A stretch of 64,000 nt of DNA from Ancylobacter dichloromethanicus (GTDB lineage: Bacteria > Pseudomonadota > Alphaproteobacteria > Rhizobiales > Xanthobacteraceae), in the NCBI RefSeq assembly GCF_018390645.1, contig NZ_JAHBGC010000038.1:393645-457644 (forward strand), given 5' to 3'. Both the position numbers and the translations under genes were made by a program. Positions 7,877-16,088 of the stretch are shown in pieces. Each line of letters opens with the position of its first letter. Position 1 is the first letter of the stretch. The notes beneath the pieces were generated by a model, which made no database searches, was not told the origin of the DNA, and worked only from the letters and a program-made list of their open reading frames with translations.

Positions 7877-8791
7877 ATGACCGCTGCTTCCGACACCCAC
7901 ACCCCTGGCGCCCCGCCGCTCGGAACCCCGTTCCGCGCCGCGCTGGTGCAGATGCGCACCGCCAAGAGCGTCGCCGCCAATGTCAAGGCGGCCTCCGCGA
8001 TGATCCGCGAGGCGGCGGCGGAGGGGGCCAGCTACATCCAGACGCCGGAGATGACCGGCACGATGGAGGAGAATCGCGAGGCGCTGTTCAAGGTGCTGCA
8101 CGCGGAGGAGGACGATCCGGCGCTTGCCGCGTTCCGTGCGCTCGCCGCCGAACTGAAGGTGCATCTGCATATCGGTTCGCTGGCGGTGCGGGCGAGCGAG
8201 CACCGGGCGGCCAACCGCTCCTTTCTGCTCGCCCCCGACGGGTCGATCGCCGCCCGCTACGACAAGATTCATATGTTCGACGTCGACCTGCCCAATGGCG
8301 ACGTCTACCGCGAATCCGCCGCCTATCGGCCGGGCGAGCTGGCCGTCGTGGCCGACCTGCCGCAGATCCGGCTCGGCTTCACCATCTGCTACGACCTGCG
8401 CTTTCCCGCGCTGTTCCGCGCGCTGGCCGAGGCCGGGGCGGGAATGATCGCGGCGCCGGCCGCCTTCACCCAGTCGACCGGCGAAGCGCACTGGCATGTG
8501 CTGCAGCGCGCCCGCGCCATCGAGACCGGCTGCTACGTGCTGGCGGCGGCGCAGGGCGGCACCCATGAGAACGGGCGCAAGACCTTCGGCCACAGCCTGA
8601 TCATCGACCCGTGGGGCACCATTCTTGCCGAGGGCGGCACCGAGCCCGGCATCATCGCCGCCGAGATCGACCCGGCCAAGGTGGCGGCGGTGCGCGGGCG
8701 CATTCCGTCGCTGTCCAACGGGCGGCGCTTCGAGATCGTGGCGCCGGCCGACCAGGGACGGCTGCATCTCGTGTCCGGTGGCGCCGAATGA
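7877..8791 (+). CDS. Carbon-nitrogen hydrolase (Nit1-like, deaminated glutathione amidase type)
   Basis: Encodes 304 residues. The nitrilase-superfamily triad is complete: Glu58 in TPEMTGTME, Lys130 in YDKIHMFDVDL and Cys171 in FTICYDLRFP. The DVDLPNG segment and GEAHWHVLQRARAIE fit the Nit1/NitA subgroup, which hydrolyses deaminated glutathione in a metabolite-repair role. Its position directly after glutaredoxin fits a glutathione link, but the substrate is inferred from the subgroup. The start at 7877 lies 14 bp after grxC. The end overlaps the next gene by 4 bp (ATGA), which indicates translational coupling. Confidence 0.88.
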   Translation: MTAASDTHTPGAPPLGTPFRAALVQMRTAKSVAANVKAASAMIREAAAEGASYIQTPEMTGTMEENREALFKVLHAEEDDPALAAFRALAAELKVHLHIGSLAVRASEHRAANRSFLLAPDGSIAARYDKIHMFDVDLPNGDVYRESAAYRPGELAVVADLPQIRLGFTICYDLRFPALFRALAEAGAGMIAAPAAFTQSTGEAHWHVLQRARAIETGCYVLAAAQGGTHENGRKTFGHSLIIDPWGTILAEGGTEPGIIAAEIDPAKVAAVRGRIPSLSNGRRFEIVAPADQGRLHLVSGGAE

Positions 8792-9312
8792 TCCTCTACC
8801 GCCTGTGCTGCGCCGGGGAGCACGAGTTCGAGAGCTGGTTCCGCGATTCCGCCGCCTATGACGACCAGCGGGCGCGCGGCCTCGTGACCTGCCCGGTCTG
8901 CGGCTCGCCGGAGGTGGAAAAGGCGCTGATGGCGCCGGCGCTGGGCCGCGCGGCGCGCAGATCCGCCGCTGAGCCCGCCACCGGGGCGGCTTCCCCCGAG
9001 CCTTCCGGTACGTCCGAAACCACCGAAGCGCCCGTGGCGGCTCCGCCGGTGCCGGCGATGGCGCAGCCGGTGGCGCTGGTGTCGGAGCCGGAGCAGCAGT
9101 TGCGCGCCATGCTGCGCGCGGTGCGGGCGCATGTGGTGGCCAATTCGGTCGATGTCGGCGACGAATTCGCAACGCTCGCCCGCCGCATGCATGAGGGTGA
9201 CGAAGAGAAGCGCGCGATTCGCGGCGCGGCGACGCCCGACGAGGTGCGGGCGCTGATCGAGGACGAGATCGAGGTGCTGCCGCTTCCCGTGCTGCCGGAC
9301 GAGCGGAACTGA
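8788..9312 (+). CDS. DUF1178 family protein
   Basis: Encodes 174 residues. The N-terminal segment ILYRLCCAGEHEFESWF, followed by a CPVCGS knuckle, is typical of DUF1178, a family of unknown function that often follows the nitrilase and glutaredoxin genes in alphaproteobacteria. The two cysteine pairs suggest a small metal-binding ribbon. The middle (about residues 50-100) is a low-complexity Ala/Pro/Ser linker. The conserved C-terminal part contains ANSVDVGDEFATLARRMHEGDEEKRAIRG. It shares ATGA with the preceding stop codon and is thus the last gene of the comF operon. Confidence 0.88.
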   Translation: MILYRLCCAGEHEFESWFRDSAAYDDQRARGLVTCPVCGSPEVEKALMAPALGRAARRSAAEPATGAASPEPSGTSETTEAPVAAPPVPAMAQPVALVSEPEQQLRAMLRAVRAHVVANSVDVGDEFATLARRMHEGDEEKRAIRGAATPDEVRALIEDEIEVLPLPVLPDERN

Positions 9313-9432
9313 GGGGGCGGCGGCTTCCCGGCCCGGCGGGGCCGAAGGCGAAGCGTCGCCGAAGCCAATCACTGATCCCGGATCGGCGCCGCACCTCGTG
9401 CAATTTGTCCGGGAGGCCGGGCCTTGCCGGCT

Positions 9433-10035
9433 TCAGTCCGCCTTCCGCGCCTTTTCGATTTCCGGCAGCAGGCGCGTCTTCAGCCCCTGCGCGTCGATCG
9501 GGCCGATGAACTTGTAGGCGATGCGCCCGTCCTTGCCGATGACGAAGGTCTCCGGCACTCCATAGACGCCCCAGTCGATGGCGGTGCGCCCATTGGCGTC
9601 GACGCCGACCGCCGCATAGGGATTGCCGAAGCGGCCGAGGAAGCGGCGGGCATTGCCGGCGTCGTCCTTGTAATTGAGGCCGACCAGGCGGAAGCCGGGC
9701 ATCTTCGAGAGTTCGACGAGATAGGGATGCTCGTCCCGGCAGGGCACGCACCAGGAGGCGAACACGTTGAGCACCGTCACCTCGCCCGCGAGCGCGGCGG
9801 ACGAAAGGCCCGGCACCGGCTGGCCCTCATGCGTCAGGCCTTCCAGCGCCGGCAGGTCGAGCGCGGGGGCCTCCCGGCCGATCAGCGCCGAGGGCACGCG
9901 GGAGGGGTCGCCGGAAAACAGCCGGCCGTAGAACAGCGCGGCCAGCGCCAGGAAGGCGACGAGCGGCAGCAGCACGAGCAGCCGGCGGCGGCCGGCAGGG
10001 GCGGCGGGGGTGTCGATGGGGCGGGGCTCGCTCAT
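9433..10035 (-). CDS. ccmG: Cytochrome c biogenesis thioredoxin CcmG/DsbE
   Basis: Encodes 200 residues: one N-terminal membrane anchor (about residues 18-38) and a periplasmic thioredoxin fold with the reducing motif FASWCVPCR (Cys96 and Cys99) and the family segment GVYGVPETFVIG. CcmG keeps apocytochrome c thiols reduced before heme attachment. The gene is the last of a minus-strand block ccmC-ccmD-ccmG. Its ATG overlaps the ccmD stop. The gene is convergent with DUF1178. Functional prediction is strong from family and neighbours. Confidence 0.95.
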   Translation of the reverse strand: MSEPRPIDTPAAPAGRRRLLVLLPLVAFLALAALFYGRLFSGDPSRVPSALIGREAPALDLPALEGLTHEGQPVPGLSSAALAGEVTVLNVFASWCVPCRDEHPYLVELSKMPGFRLVGLNYKDDAGNARRFLGRFGNPYAAVGVDANGRTAIDWGVYGVPETFVIGKDGRIAYKFIGPIDAQGLKTRLLPEIEKARKAD

Positions 10036-10202
10036 GTGTCGGCACGCCCGGCCGAGCGGCGGCGCACGCCGCGCGCCTCAAGCTCCTCGAGCTGGCGGCG
10101 TACCAGGCGGCCGTCGACGATGATCCACAGCGCCAGCGCGCCGAGCACCAGCGCGCTCACGCCGTAGCAGGCGAGGATGAAGAAGCCGTGCTCGCCGAGC
10201 AT
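10032..10202 (-). CDS. ccmD: Heme exporter protein CcmD
   Basis: A 56-residue protein with a single transmembrane helix (about residues 6-29, FFILACYGVSALVLGALALW) followed by a basic and acidic cytoplasmic tail (DGRLVRRQLEELEARGVRRR). This is the standard CcmD layout. CcmD helps release holo-CcmE from the CcmABC transporter complex. The stop TGA overlaps the ATG of ccmG, and the start is 9 bp after the ccmC stop. Short length and sequence divergence make this gene easy to miss, but the context makes the call safe. Confidence 0.9.
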   Translation of the reverse strand: MLGEHGFFILACYGVSALVLGALALWIIVDGRLVRRQLEELEARGVRRRSAGRADT

Positions 10203-10211
10203 CAGGACGCC

Positions 10212-10946
10212 TCACGCATAGGCCGCCTCGGCGGCGGCGCGCGCTTCCAGCACGCGCAGGCGTCGACGGTGGATTTCGGTGCGCATCGCCGCCATGTGCA
10301 GCGCCAGCATGAGCAGGGTGAAGCCCAGCGCGCAGATCATCAGCGGCCAGAGCAGGCTGGGATGGATGGTCGGCCCGTCCATGCGGAACACCGAGGCGGG
10401 CTGGTGCAGCGTGTTCCACCAGTCGACCGAGAACTTGACGATCGGCACGTTGACGAAGCCGACCAGCGACAGCACCGCCGCCGCGCGGCCCGCCTGGTTG
10501 GGGTCCTCGATCGCCGAGCGCAGCGCCAGCAGGCCGAGATAGAGCAGCAGCAGCACCAGCATGGAGGTCAGCCGCGCGTCCCAGACCCAGTAGGTGCCCC
10601 ACATCGGCCGGCCCCAGAGCGAGCCGGTGAACAGGCACAGAAAGGCGAACACCGCGCCGATCGGCGCCATCGCCTTGTGCGCCACATCCGCCAGCGGGTG
10701 GCGCCAGACCAGGATGCCCAGCGCCGAGACCGCCAGCATGGAATAGCCGAACATGGCCAGCCACGCGAAGGGCACGTGGATGTACATGATCTTCACCGTC
10801 TCGCCCTGCTGGTAGTCGGCGGGCGCGCGGAAGGCGAGGAAGAAGCCGAGCGCCAGCGTCGCCAGCGCAAGGCCGGTCAGCCATGGCAGCACGCGCCCGG
10901 AAAGGGCGAGGAAGCGGGTCGGGTTGGCAAGGTCCATCAACGCCAT
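10212..10946 (-). CDS. ccmC: Heme exporter/heme-handling protein CcmC
   Basis: Encodes 244 residues with six predicted membrane helices. The periplasmic WWD domain is present as WGRPMWGTYWVWDARLTS (residues 111-128), which holds heme for transfer to CcmE. The conserved external histidines lie in IHVPFAW and near NTLHQP. The usual partners ccmA and ccmB are not upstream. That side holds a divergently transcribed DUF930 gene, so the ABC subunits must be encoded elsewhere if the pathway is complete. A slightly later start (MDLANPTRF) is also possible. Confidence 0.95.
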   Translation of the reverse strand: MALMDLANPTRFLALSGRVLPWLTGLALATLALGFFLAFRAPADYQQGETVKIMYIHVPFAWLAMFGYSMLAVSALGILVWRHPLADVAHKAMAPIGAVFAFLCLFTGSLWGRPMWGTYWVWDARLTSMLVLLLLYLGLLALRSAIEDPNQAGRAAAVLSLVGFVNVPIVKFSVDWWNTLHQPASVFRMDGPTIHPSLLWPLMICALGFTLLMLALHMAAMRTEIHRRRLRVLEARAAAEAAYA

Positions 10947-11081
10947 GGGGCGGTTCTAATCTGCCGCGCGGGGCCCGGCAACATGCCGGCCCTGCGTCGA
11001 AACGCGGATGTGAAGCCACAGGATGGCCAAAACTACGGTATTGAACGGGCGCATCACCGACCGAAGAGGATTCGAGCGCTT

Positions 11082-11492
11082 ATGCCGCACATCTCCACCG
11101 CACCCGCCCTCCTTCTCCTCGCGCTGGTCGCCATGCCCGCCGCCGGCATGTCCGGGGCGCAGGCAAGCTCGACGCGGGACCAGATGATGCGACTGGAGCC
11201 TTCCGAGCGGATCGAACAGGTGTGCAACACGCGCGCCATGGGCGAGGTCCAGCGCGCCCGCAAGGGCATGCGTCCCGACGAACTCGTCGCCTATGCCTAT
11301 CGCGACCCGGTGGTGAAGGGCTGGAAGATCAAGGCGCCGGGCGCGGCGGTGCGCAGCGGCAGCACCTGGTACCACATCGCCTATGAGTGCGAGACCACTC
11401 ATGACGGGCTGGACGTGAAGAGATTCCGCTACACGCTCGGCGCGGCGATCCCGACTTCGGAATGGTCCGGGCACTATCTCGTCGCGCCGTAG
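11082..11492 (+). CDS. Exported DUF930 family protein
   Basis: Encodes 136 residues. An N-terminal signal peptide (hydrophobic ALLLLALVAMPAAG, cleavage near AQA-SS) precedes a domain with MRLEPSERIEQVCNTRAM, DELVAYAYRDPVVKG and KAPGAAVRSGSTWYHIAYECE. These match DUF930, a family of unknown function restricted mainly to Hyphomicrobiales. Two conserved cysteines (in QVCNT and YECET) could form a periplasmic disulfide. The gene diverges from ccmC and ends 7 bp from the stop of the convergent pyruvate kinase gene. Confidence 0.8.
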   Translation: MPHISTAPALLLLALVAMPAAGMSGAQASSTRDQMMRLEPSERIEQVCNTRAMGEVQRARKGMRPDELVAYAYRDPVVKGWKIKAPGAAVRSGSTWYHIAYECETTHDGLDVKRFRYTLGAAIPTSEWSGHYLVAP

Positions 11493-11499
11493 AGGCGCG

Positions 11500-13017
11500 T
11501 CACCACGAATGCAGGGCGCGCAGCGTCGGCGTCTTCTTGTCGAGATGGTCGGACATGCGCCCGAGCAGCCGGTCGAGAAGCTCCACCGCCTCCACCACCG
11601 CCGGCCCCTTGTTGAGCATGACGCATTCGGCGCGGGCGGCCATGGCGGCGTCGGTCATCTCGCCGCGCGAGGGGATGCCGTCGCGCACCAGGTCCTCCAG
11701 CACCTGCGTCGCCCAGATCGCCGGCACGGCGGCGGCCTCGCAGATCCACAGCAGTTCTTCCTGCATCTCGGCGAGCCGCTCGAAACCGATCTCGGCGGCG
11801 AGGTCGCCGCGCGCGATCATCACGCTGAAAAGGCCGTGCCGCGCGGCACGGGCGATCAGGTCGGGCAGGTTCTTCACCGCCTCCGGCCGCTCGATCTTGG
11901 CCATCAGGCCGAGCGGGCGCTCGCGGCCGGCGCCGTGGCGGGCGATGGCGGCGTCGAGCAGGTCGAGGTCCTCGGGCCGGCTGACGAAGGAATAGCCGAT
12001 GAGGTCGGCGCATTCGATCACGGTAGCGAGGTCGGCATCGTCCTTGGCGGTGAGCGGGGAGAGGCCGAGCGCGGTGTCGGGCAGGTTGATGCCCTTTTCC
12101 GGCTTCAGCTTGGTGCCGCCGGGGCGGGTGTGGAGGATGCGCAGGATCGCCTCGCCCTCGCGCACGCTCTCGACCACGGCCTCGACCTTGCCATCGTCAT
12201 AGCGGACGCGGTGGCCGAGCGCGAGGCGGGTGACGATTTCCGGCAGCGAGACGGCGGCACTGAACAGCGCCGCCTCGTCGACGCGGGGCTCGCCATGGGC
12301 GACAAGGCGCAGCGTGTCGCCGGGCAGCAGCCGGCCGGAGGGCTTGTCCTTGCGCATCGGCAGCACGGCGCCGGTGCGGATCTTCGGCCCGGCAATATCC
12401 ATCAGCACGGCGATGGGACGGCCGACCGCCGCGCCGGCCCTCCGCACATGGTCGGTCATCGCCTTCCAGGCCTCGGGCGTGTCATGGGCGCAGTTGATGC
12501 GGGCGACGTCCATGCCGGCCTTGGCCAGCGCCAGAATCAGCCCCGGATTCTCCGCCGCCTCGCCCGGCAGGGTGACCATGATGCGGGTGTAGCGGTCCTG
12601 TGGTTCCGGGCCGAGGCTCGCCAGCGCCGCCGCGTCGAGCCGGGCTTCGCCGGCGAAGAAGGCGGTTTCCTCCGGCAGCGGGAAGGGGGCGGGGCGGCCG
12701 GCGAGCGCGGCGAGCGCCGCCAGCACCGCGTCGAGGGTGGACAGCACGCGGCCCTCCAGCCGGCCCAGCGACGACAGGCCGCGCCGCATCAACTGGCGCT
12801 GCAGCGGGCGCAGTTCGTGCCGGCGCAGGGCGAGATAGTGCGCGAGATTGTCCAGCGCGGCGTCCTCGCGGCCGGCCTCGCGCCGGAACCGTTCCGCCAG
12901 CGGGGCGGCTTCCTCGACCACGGCGGCGCGCAGGGAGAGCAGCGTCTCGAACAGGGCGTTGTCGTCATTGGCCGCATCCTCGCCGGCGGCAGACATTGGC
13001 GCGGTGTCGATGTTCAT
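11500..13017 (-). CDS. Atypical pyruvate kinase (N-terminally extended, C-terminal domain missing)
   Basis: Encodes 505 residues from the ATG at 13017; a TTG 33 bp upstream is in frame. The first ~140 residues are a helical extension not found in classical PykA/PykF. After it comes a pyruvate kinase barrel: MVTLPGEAAENP, RINCAHD (classical RLNFSHG), DIAGPKIRTG, AKIERPE with the catalytic Lys and metal-ligand Glu, MIARGDLAAEIG, WATQVLEDL and PSRGEMTDAA. The segment usually ending MLSGETA reads MLNKGPA, and the protein stops about 35 residues later. The C-terminal allosteric domain is therefore absent. Catalytic residues look kept, so phosphoenolpyruvate phosphotransfer remains possible, with altered substrate binding or regulation. 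Nearby genes give no hint. Confidence 0.8.
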   Translation of the reverse strand: MNIDTAPMSAAGEDAANDDNALFETLLSLRAAVVEEAAPLAERFRREAGREDAALDNLAHYLALRRHELRPLQRQLMRRGLSSLGRLEGRVLSTLDAVLAALAALAGRPAPFPLPEETAFFAGEARLDAAALASLGPEPQDRYTRIMVTLPGEAAENPGLILALAKAGMDVARINCAHDTPEAWKAMTDHVRRAGAAVGRPIAVLMDIAGPKIRTGAVLPMRKDKPSGRLLPGDTLRLVAHGEPRVDEAALFSAAVSLPEIVTRLALGHRVRYDDGKVEAVVESVREGEAILRILHTRPGGTKLKPEKGINLPDTALGLSPLTAKDDADLATVIECADLIGYSFVSRPEDLDLLDAAIARHGAGRERPLGLMAKIERPEAVKNLPDLIARAARHGLFSVMIARGDLAAEIGFERLAEMQEELLWICEAAAVPAIWATQVLEDLVRDGIPSRGEMTDAAMAARAECVMLNKGPAVVEAVELLDRLLGRMSDHLDKKTPTLRALHSW

Positions 13018-13123
13018 TGCCGGAGTTTCCTCGCCGGGGTTTCCTCGCAAAGCCGCGGCAGGCTAGAATGGCGCTGTTACGAGGCTGTGACCTCCGTAGT
13101 CTCCCTCAAAAGGGCGTCAAAAC

Positions 13124-13152
13124 TTGACTTACCCGCGGGCGGCGCTTACTAG
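13124..13152 (+). promoter_or_regulatory. Candidate promoter of the ffh operon
   Basis: TTGACT (13124-13129) is followed after 17 bp by TACTAG (13147-13152). The -35 is near consensus and the -10 is weak. It lies about 140 bp upstream of ffh, in the gap diverging from the pyruvate kinase gene, which is where the operon promoter is expected. Confidence 0.4.
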
Positions 13153-13292
13153 CCCGGCATCCTCGCAGAACCCGCGAGCCGATCCGCCGCCCGGTCCCTG
13201 AGGCCGGAGGTCAACGCCCGACAGCGCGCTGCGCCCTCGGGCGCCGTTCGGCGTTGCGTTGTGAACCGCGGGAAATGGAGCTGAGCGAACGC

Positions 13293-14846
13293 ATGTTCGA
13301 TTCACTGACGGACCGCCTCGGCGGCATACTCGACCGGCTGAAACGACGCGGCGCCCTCACCGAGGCCGACGTGAACGAGGCCATGCGCGAGGTGCGCCGG
13401 GCGCTGATCGAGGCCGATGTCGCGCTCGACGTGGTGCGCTCCTTCACCGACAAGGTGCGCACCCGCGCGGTCGGTGCCGAGGTGATCAAGTCGGTGACCC
13501 CCGGCCAGATGGTGGTGAAGATCGTCAATGACGAACTCGTCGCCATGCTCGGCTCCGACGCCAAGCCGATCGACCTGGAAGCCGCCCCGCCGGTGCCGGT
13601 GCTGATGGTCGGCCTGCAGGGCTCGGGCAAGACCACCTCCACCGCCAAGATCGCCAAGCGCCTGACCGAACGGGGCAACCGCAAGGTGCTGATGGCCTCG
13701 CTCGACACCCGCCGCCCGGCGGCGATGGAGCAGCTGGCCATGCTCGGCACGCAGGTCGGCGTCGCCACCCTGCCGATCGTTCCCGGGCAATCCGCTGTCC
13801 AGATCGCGCGGCGCGCGATGGAAGCCGCCCGCCTCGGCGGCTACGACGTGGTGATGCTCGACACCGCCGGCCGCGTCACCCTCGACGAGGCGCTGATGGC
13901 CGAGGTGGCCGAGGTGAAGGCGGCGACCAAGCCGCACGAGGTGCTGCTCGTCGCCGACAGCCTCACCGGCCAGGACGCGGTCAACACCGCCAAGGCGTTC
14001 GACGCGCGCGTCGGGCTCACCGGCATCGTGCTGACCCGCGCCGATGGCGACGGGCGCGGCGGTGCCGCCCTCTCCATGCGCGCCGTCACCGGCAAGCCGA
14101 TCAAGCTGCTGGGCACCGGCGAGAAAATGGACGCGCTGGAGGATTTCGATCCCCGCCGCGTCGCCGGGCGCATTCTCGGCATGGGCGACGTGGTGTCGCT
14201 GGTCGAGAAGGCGGTCGAGAACATCGACGCCGAGAAGGCGATGGCCGCCGCCGAGCGCATGCGCAAGGGGCAGTTCGACCTCAACGATCTGCGCATGCAG
14301 CTCGACCAGATGGAGAAGCTCGGCGGCCTCGGCGGGCTGATGGGCATGATGCCCGGCGTCGGCAAGATGAAGAACCAGCTCGCCGCCTCCGGCATGAATG
14401 ACGGGGTGCTCAAGCGCCAGAAGGCGATCATCGATTCGATGACCAAGAAGGAGCGGCGCAACCCCAAGCTGCTCGACGGCTCGCGCCGCAAGCGCATCGC
14501 CGCCGGCTCCGGCACCAAGGTCGAGGAGGTCAACCGGCTGATGAAGATGCATCGCCAGATGGCCGACATGATGAAGGCCATGGGTGCGCCCGGCGCCAAG
14601 CGCGGCCCGATGGCCGGCCTCGCCAACATGTTCGGCCTCGGTGGGGGCGGCATGGGCGGCGGCATGCCGAGCCCCGACCAGCTCAAGCAGATGGCCGAGA
14701 AGATGCCCGGCGGGCTTGGTGGCGGCGGCGGCCTGCCGGCGAAATTTCCCGGCAACATGCCCGGCCTTCCCGGCGGCCTGCCGGGGCTGGGAACCAAGCC
14801 GGGTGGCCTTCCGGGCCTGCCGGGCTTCCCGCCGAAGAAGAAATGA
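13293..14846 (+). CDS. ffh: Signal recognition particle protein Ffh
   Basis: Encodes 517 residues. The N and G domains come first: GLQGSGKT P-loop at residues 107-114, DTRRPAA, DTAGR near 190 and TRADGDGRGGAAL. The methionine-rich M domain follows (LRMQLDQMEKLGGL, then MTKKERRNPKLLDGSRRKRIAAGSG), which binds 4.5S RNA and signal sequences. Ffh targets nascent membrane proteins to FtsY and the translocon. The tail from about residue 440 is an unusually Gly/Met/Pro-rich extension ending PPKKK. I chose ATG 13293 because the protein then begins MFDSLTDRLGGILDRL like other Ffh proteins. It is the first gene of the ffh-rpsP-rimM-trmD-rplS operon. Confidence 0.97.
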   Translation: MFDSLTDRLGGILDRLKRRGALTEADVNEAMREVRRALIEADVALDVVRSFTDKVRTRAVGAEVIKSVTPGQMVVKIVNDELVAMLGSDAKPIDLEAAPPVPVLMVGLQGSGKTTSTAKIAKRLTERGNRKVLMASLDTRRPAAMEQLAMLGTQVGVATLPIVPGQSAVQIARRAMEAARLGGYDVVMLDTAGRVTLDEALMAEVAEVKAATKPHEVLLVADSLTGQDAVNTAKAFDARVGLTGIVLTRADGDGRGGAALSMRAVTGKPIKLLGTGEKMDALEDFDPRRVAGRILGMGDVVSLVEKAVENIDAEKAMAAAERMRKGQFDLNDLRMQLDQMEKLGGLGGLMGMMPGVGKMKNQLAASGMNDGVLKRQKAIIDSMTKKERRNPKLLDGSRRKRIAAGSGTKVEEVNRLMKMHRQMADMMKAMGAPGAKRGPMAGLANMFGLGGGGMGGGMPSPDQLKQMAEKMPGGLGGGGGLPAKFPGNMPGLPGGLPGLGTKPGGLPGLPGFPPKKK

Positions 14847-14866
14847 CGGCCCGATAACATTTCACG

Positions 14867-14898
14867 CCGTCATCCCCGGGCCCGGCCCGGAATGACGG
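14867..14898. repeat. Intercistronic palindrome between ffh and rpsP
   Basis: An imperfect inverted repeat begins CCGTCATCCCCGGG and ends CCCGGAATGACGG. It resembles short dispersed GTCATCC palindromes found in alphaproteobacterial genomes. In the mRNA it would form a strong hairpin 20 nt after the ffh stop. Confidence 0.65.
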
Positions 14899-14944
14899 AA
14901 GCAACCAGACGACACGAACCGAACTACCTGAAAGGAAGACCCGA

Positions 14945-15319
14945 ATGTCCCTCAAGATCCGTCTCGCCCGTGGCGGCGCCAAGAAGCGTCCCTATTACCG
15001 CATCGTCGTCGCCGATTCGCGCTCGCCGCGCGATGGCCGCTTCATCGAGAAGATCGGCACCTTCGACCCGCTGAAGCCCAAGGACGCCGAAGACCGCTTC
15101 ACCCTCGACGTCGAGAAGGCCAAGGCCTGGCTCGCCAAGGGCGCGCAGCCGACCGACCGCGTCGCCCGCTTCCTCGACAGCCTCGAACTGGTCAAGCGCG
15201 CCGCGCGCAACAACCCGAACAAGGCCCTTCCCGGCAAGAAGGCGCAGGAGCGTGCCGCCGAGGCCGCCAAGGCCGCCGAAGCTGCCGCTGCCGCCGCCGC
15301 AGCCCCCTCGGCCGAGTGA
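14945..15319 (+). CDS. rpsP: 30S ribosomal protein S16
   Basis: Encodes 124 residues. The N-terminal segment [35 protein letters not shown] and [11 protein letters not shown] are diagnostic for bS16, which is needed for 30S assembly. The tail after residue ~100 is Ala/Lys/Glu-rich ([16 protein letters not shown]), as often seen in alphaproteobacterial S16. It is preceded by a good ribosome binding site (GGAAG) and lies second in the ffh operon, flanked on both sides by palindromic repeats that could separate its mRNA stability from that of its neighbours. Confidence 0.97.
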   Translation: MSLKIRLARGGAKKRPYYRIVVADSRSPRDGRFIEKIGTFDPLKPKDAEDRFTLDVEKAKAWLAKGAQPTDRVARFLDSLELVKRAARNNPNKALPGKKAQERAAEAAKAAEAAAAAAAAPSAE

Positions 15320-15355
15320 GTTTGGCGGGGCGACCTTGCGTCGCCCTGCTTGAGC

Positions 15356-15453
15356 CTCCTTCGAGGCCGCTTCGCGGCACCTCAGGATGACGCGGTTCTC
15401 GTGTCGGGAACGACGTCATCCTGAGGTGCGAGCGTGAGCGAGCCTCGAAGAAT
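15356..15453. repeat. Large palindromic repeat element between rpsP and rimM
   Basis: The 16-bp arms GCACCTCAGGATGACG (15377-15392) and CGTCATCCTGAGGTGC (15414-15429) are exact reverse complements. Outer arms CTTCGAGGC (15359-15367) and GCCTCGAAG (15442-15450) extend the pairing. The element fills most of the 157-bp rpsP-rimM gap. It looks like a member of the dispersed CCTGAGGTGC palindromes common in Hyphomicrobiales. Whether it is mobile cannot be judged from one copy. Confidence 0.8.
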
Positions 15454-15476
15454 GGTCCTTTCAGAGCACACTTTCG

Positions 15477-16031
15477 ATGCCCCATGACCGCATCCTCCTT
15501 GCCCGTATCGGCGCCCCGCACGGCGTGCGCGGCGAGGTGCGGCTGTTCGTCTTCGCCGACGACCCGGCCTCGCTCATGGACTACGCGCCACTGACCGACG
15601 AGGCGGGCGCGCGCATTTTCCGCATCGGCTCGATGCGGCCGGGCAAGGAGCATTTCGTCGCCCGGCTGGAGGGCGTCGACACCCGCGAGGCCGCCGAGGC
15701 GCTGACCAATGCGGGTATCTACATCGCCCGCGACCTGCTGCCGGAGCCGGACGAGGAAGACGATTTCTACCATGCCGACCTAATCGGGCTCGCCGCCGTC
15801 ACCACCGACGGCGCGCCGTTCGGCAAGGTCGTCGCCGTGCATGATTTCGGCGCCGGCGATATCCTTGAGATCGCTCAGGAAGGCGGCGGCAAGGGCGGCG
15901 GCAGGACGCTGATGCTGCCCTTCACCAAGGCGGTGGTGCCGGGCGTCGACCTCAAGGCCGGCCGCCTCACCGTCGATCCCGGCGAATGGGTGCGCGAGGA
16001 AGCCCCGCCGCCGGACGCCGATCAGGGGTAA
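15477..16031 (+). CDS. rimM: Ribosome maturation factor RimM
   Basis: Encodes 184 residues. The N-terminal RimM domain opens with ILLARIGAPHGVRGEVRLFVFADDP. The C-terminal PRC-barrel part includes FYHADLIGLAAVTTDG, GDILEI and LMLPFTKAVVPGVDL. RimM binds S19 and helps 16S rRNA processing in 30S maturation. It is encoded between rpsP and trmD, as in many bacteria. The start used is the ATG at 15477, which begins MPHDRILLARIG. The 27 nt upstream lack a strong ribosome binding site, so efficient translation may depend on the hairpin context. Confidence 0.96.
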   Translation: MPHDRILLARIGAPHGVRGEVRLFVFADDPASLMDYAPLTDEAGARIFRIGSMRPGKEHFVARLEGVDTREAAEALTNAGIYIARDLLPEPDEEDDFYHADLIGLAAVTTDGAPFGKVVAVHDFGAGDILEIAQEGGGKGGGRTLMLPFTKAVVPGVDLKAGRLTVDPGEWVREEAPPPDADQG

Positions 16032-16088
16032 GAGACCCAACCGGCAGCCCGCGCCGCCCGAGCACGCCCGGCATAAGACGGAACAGGC

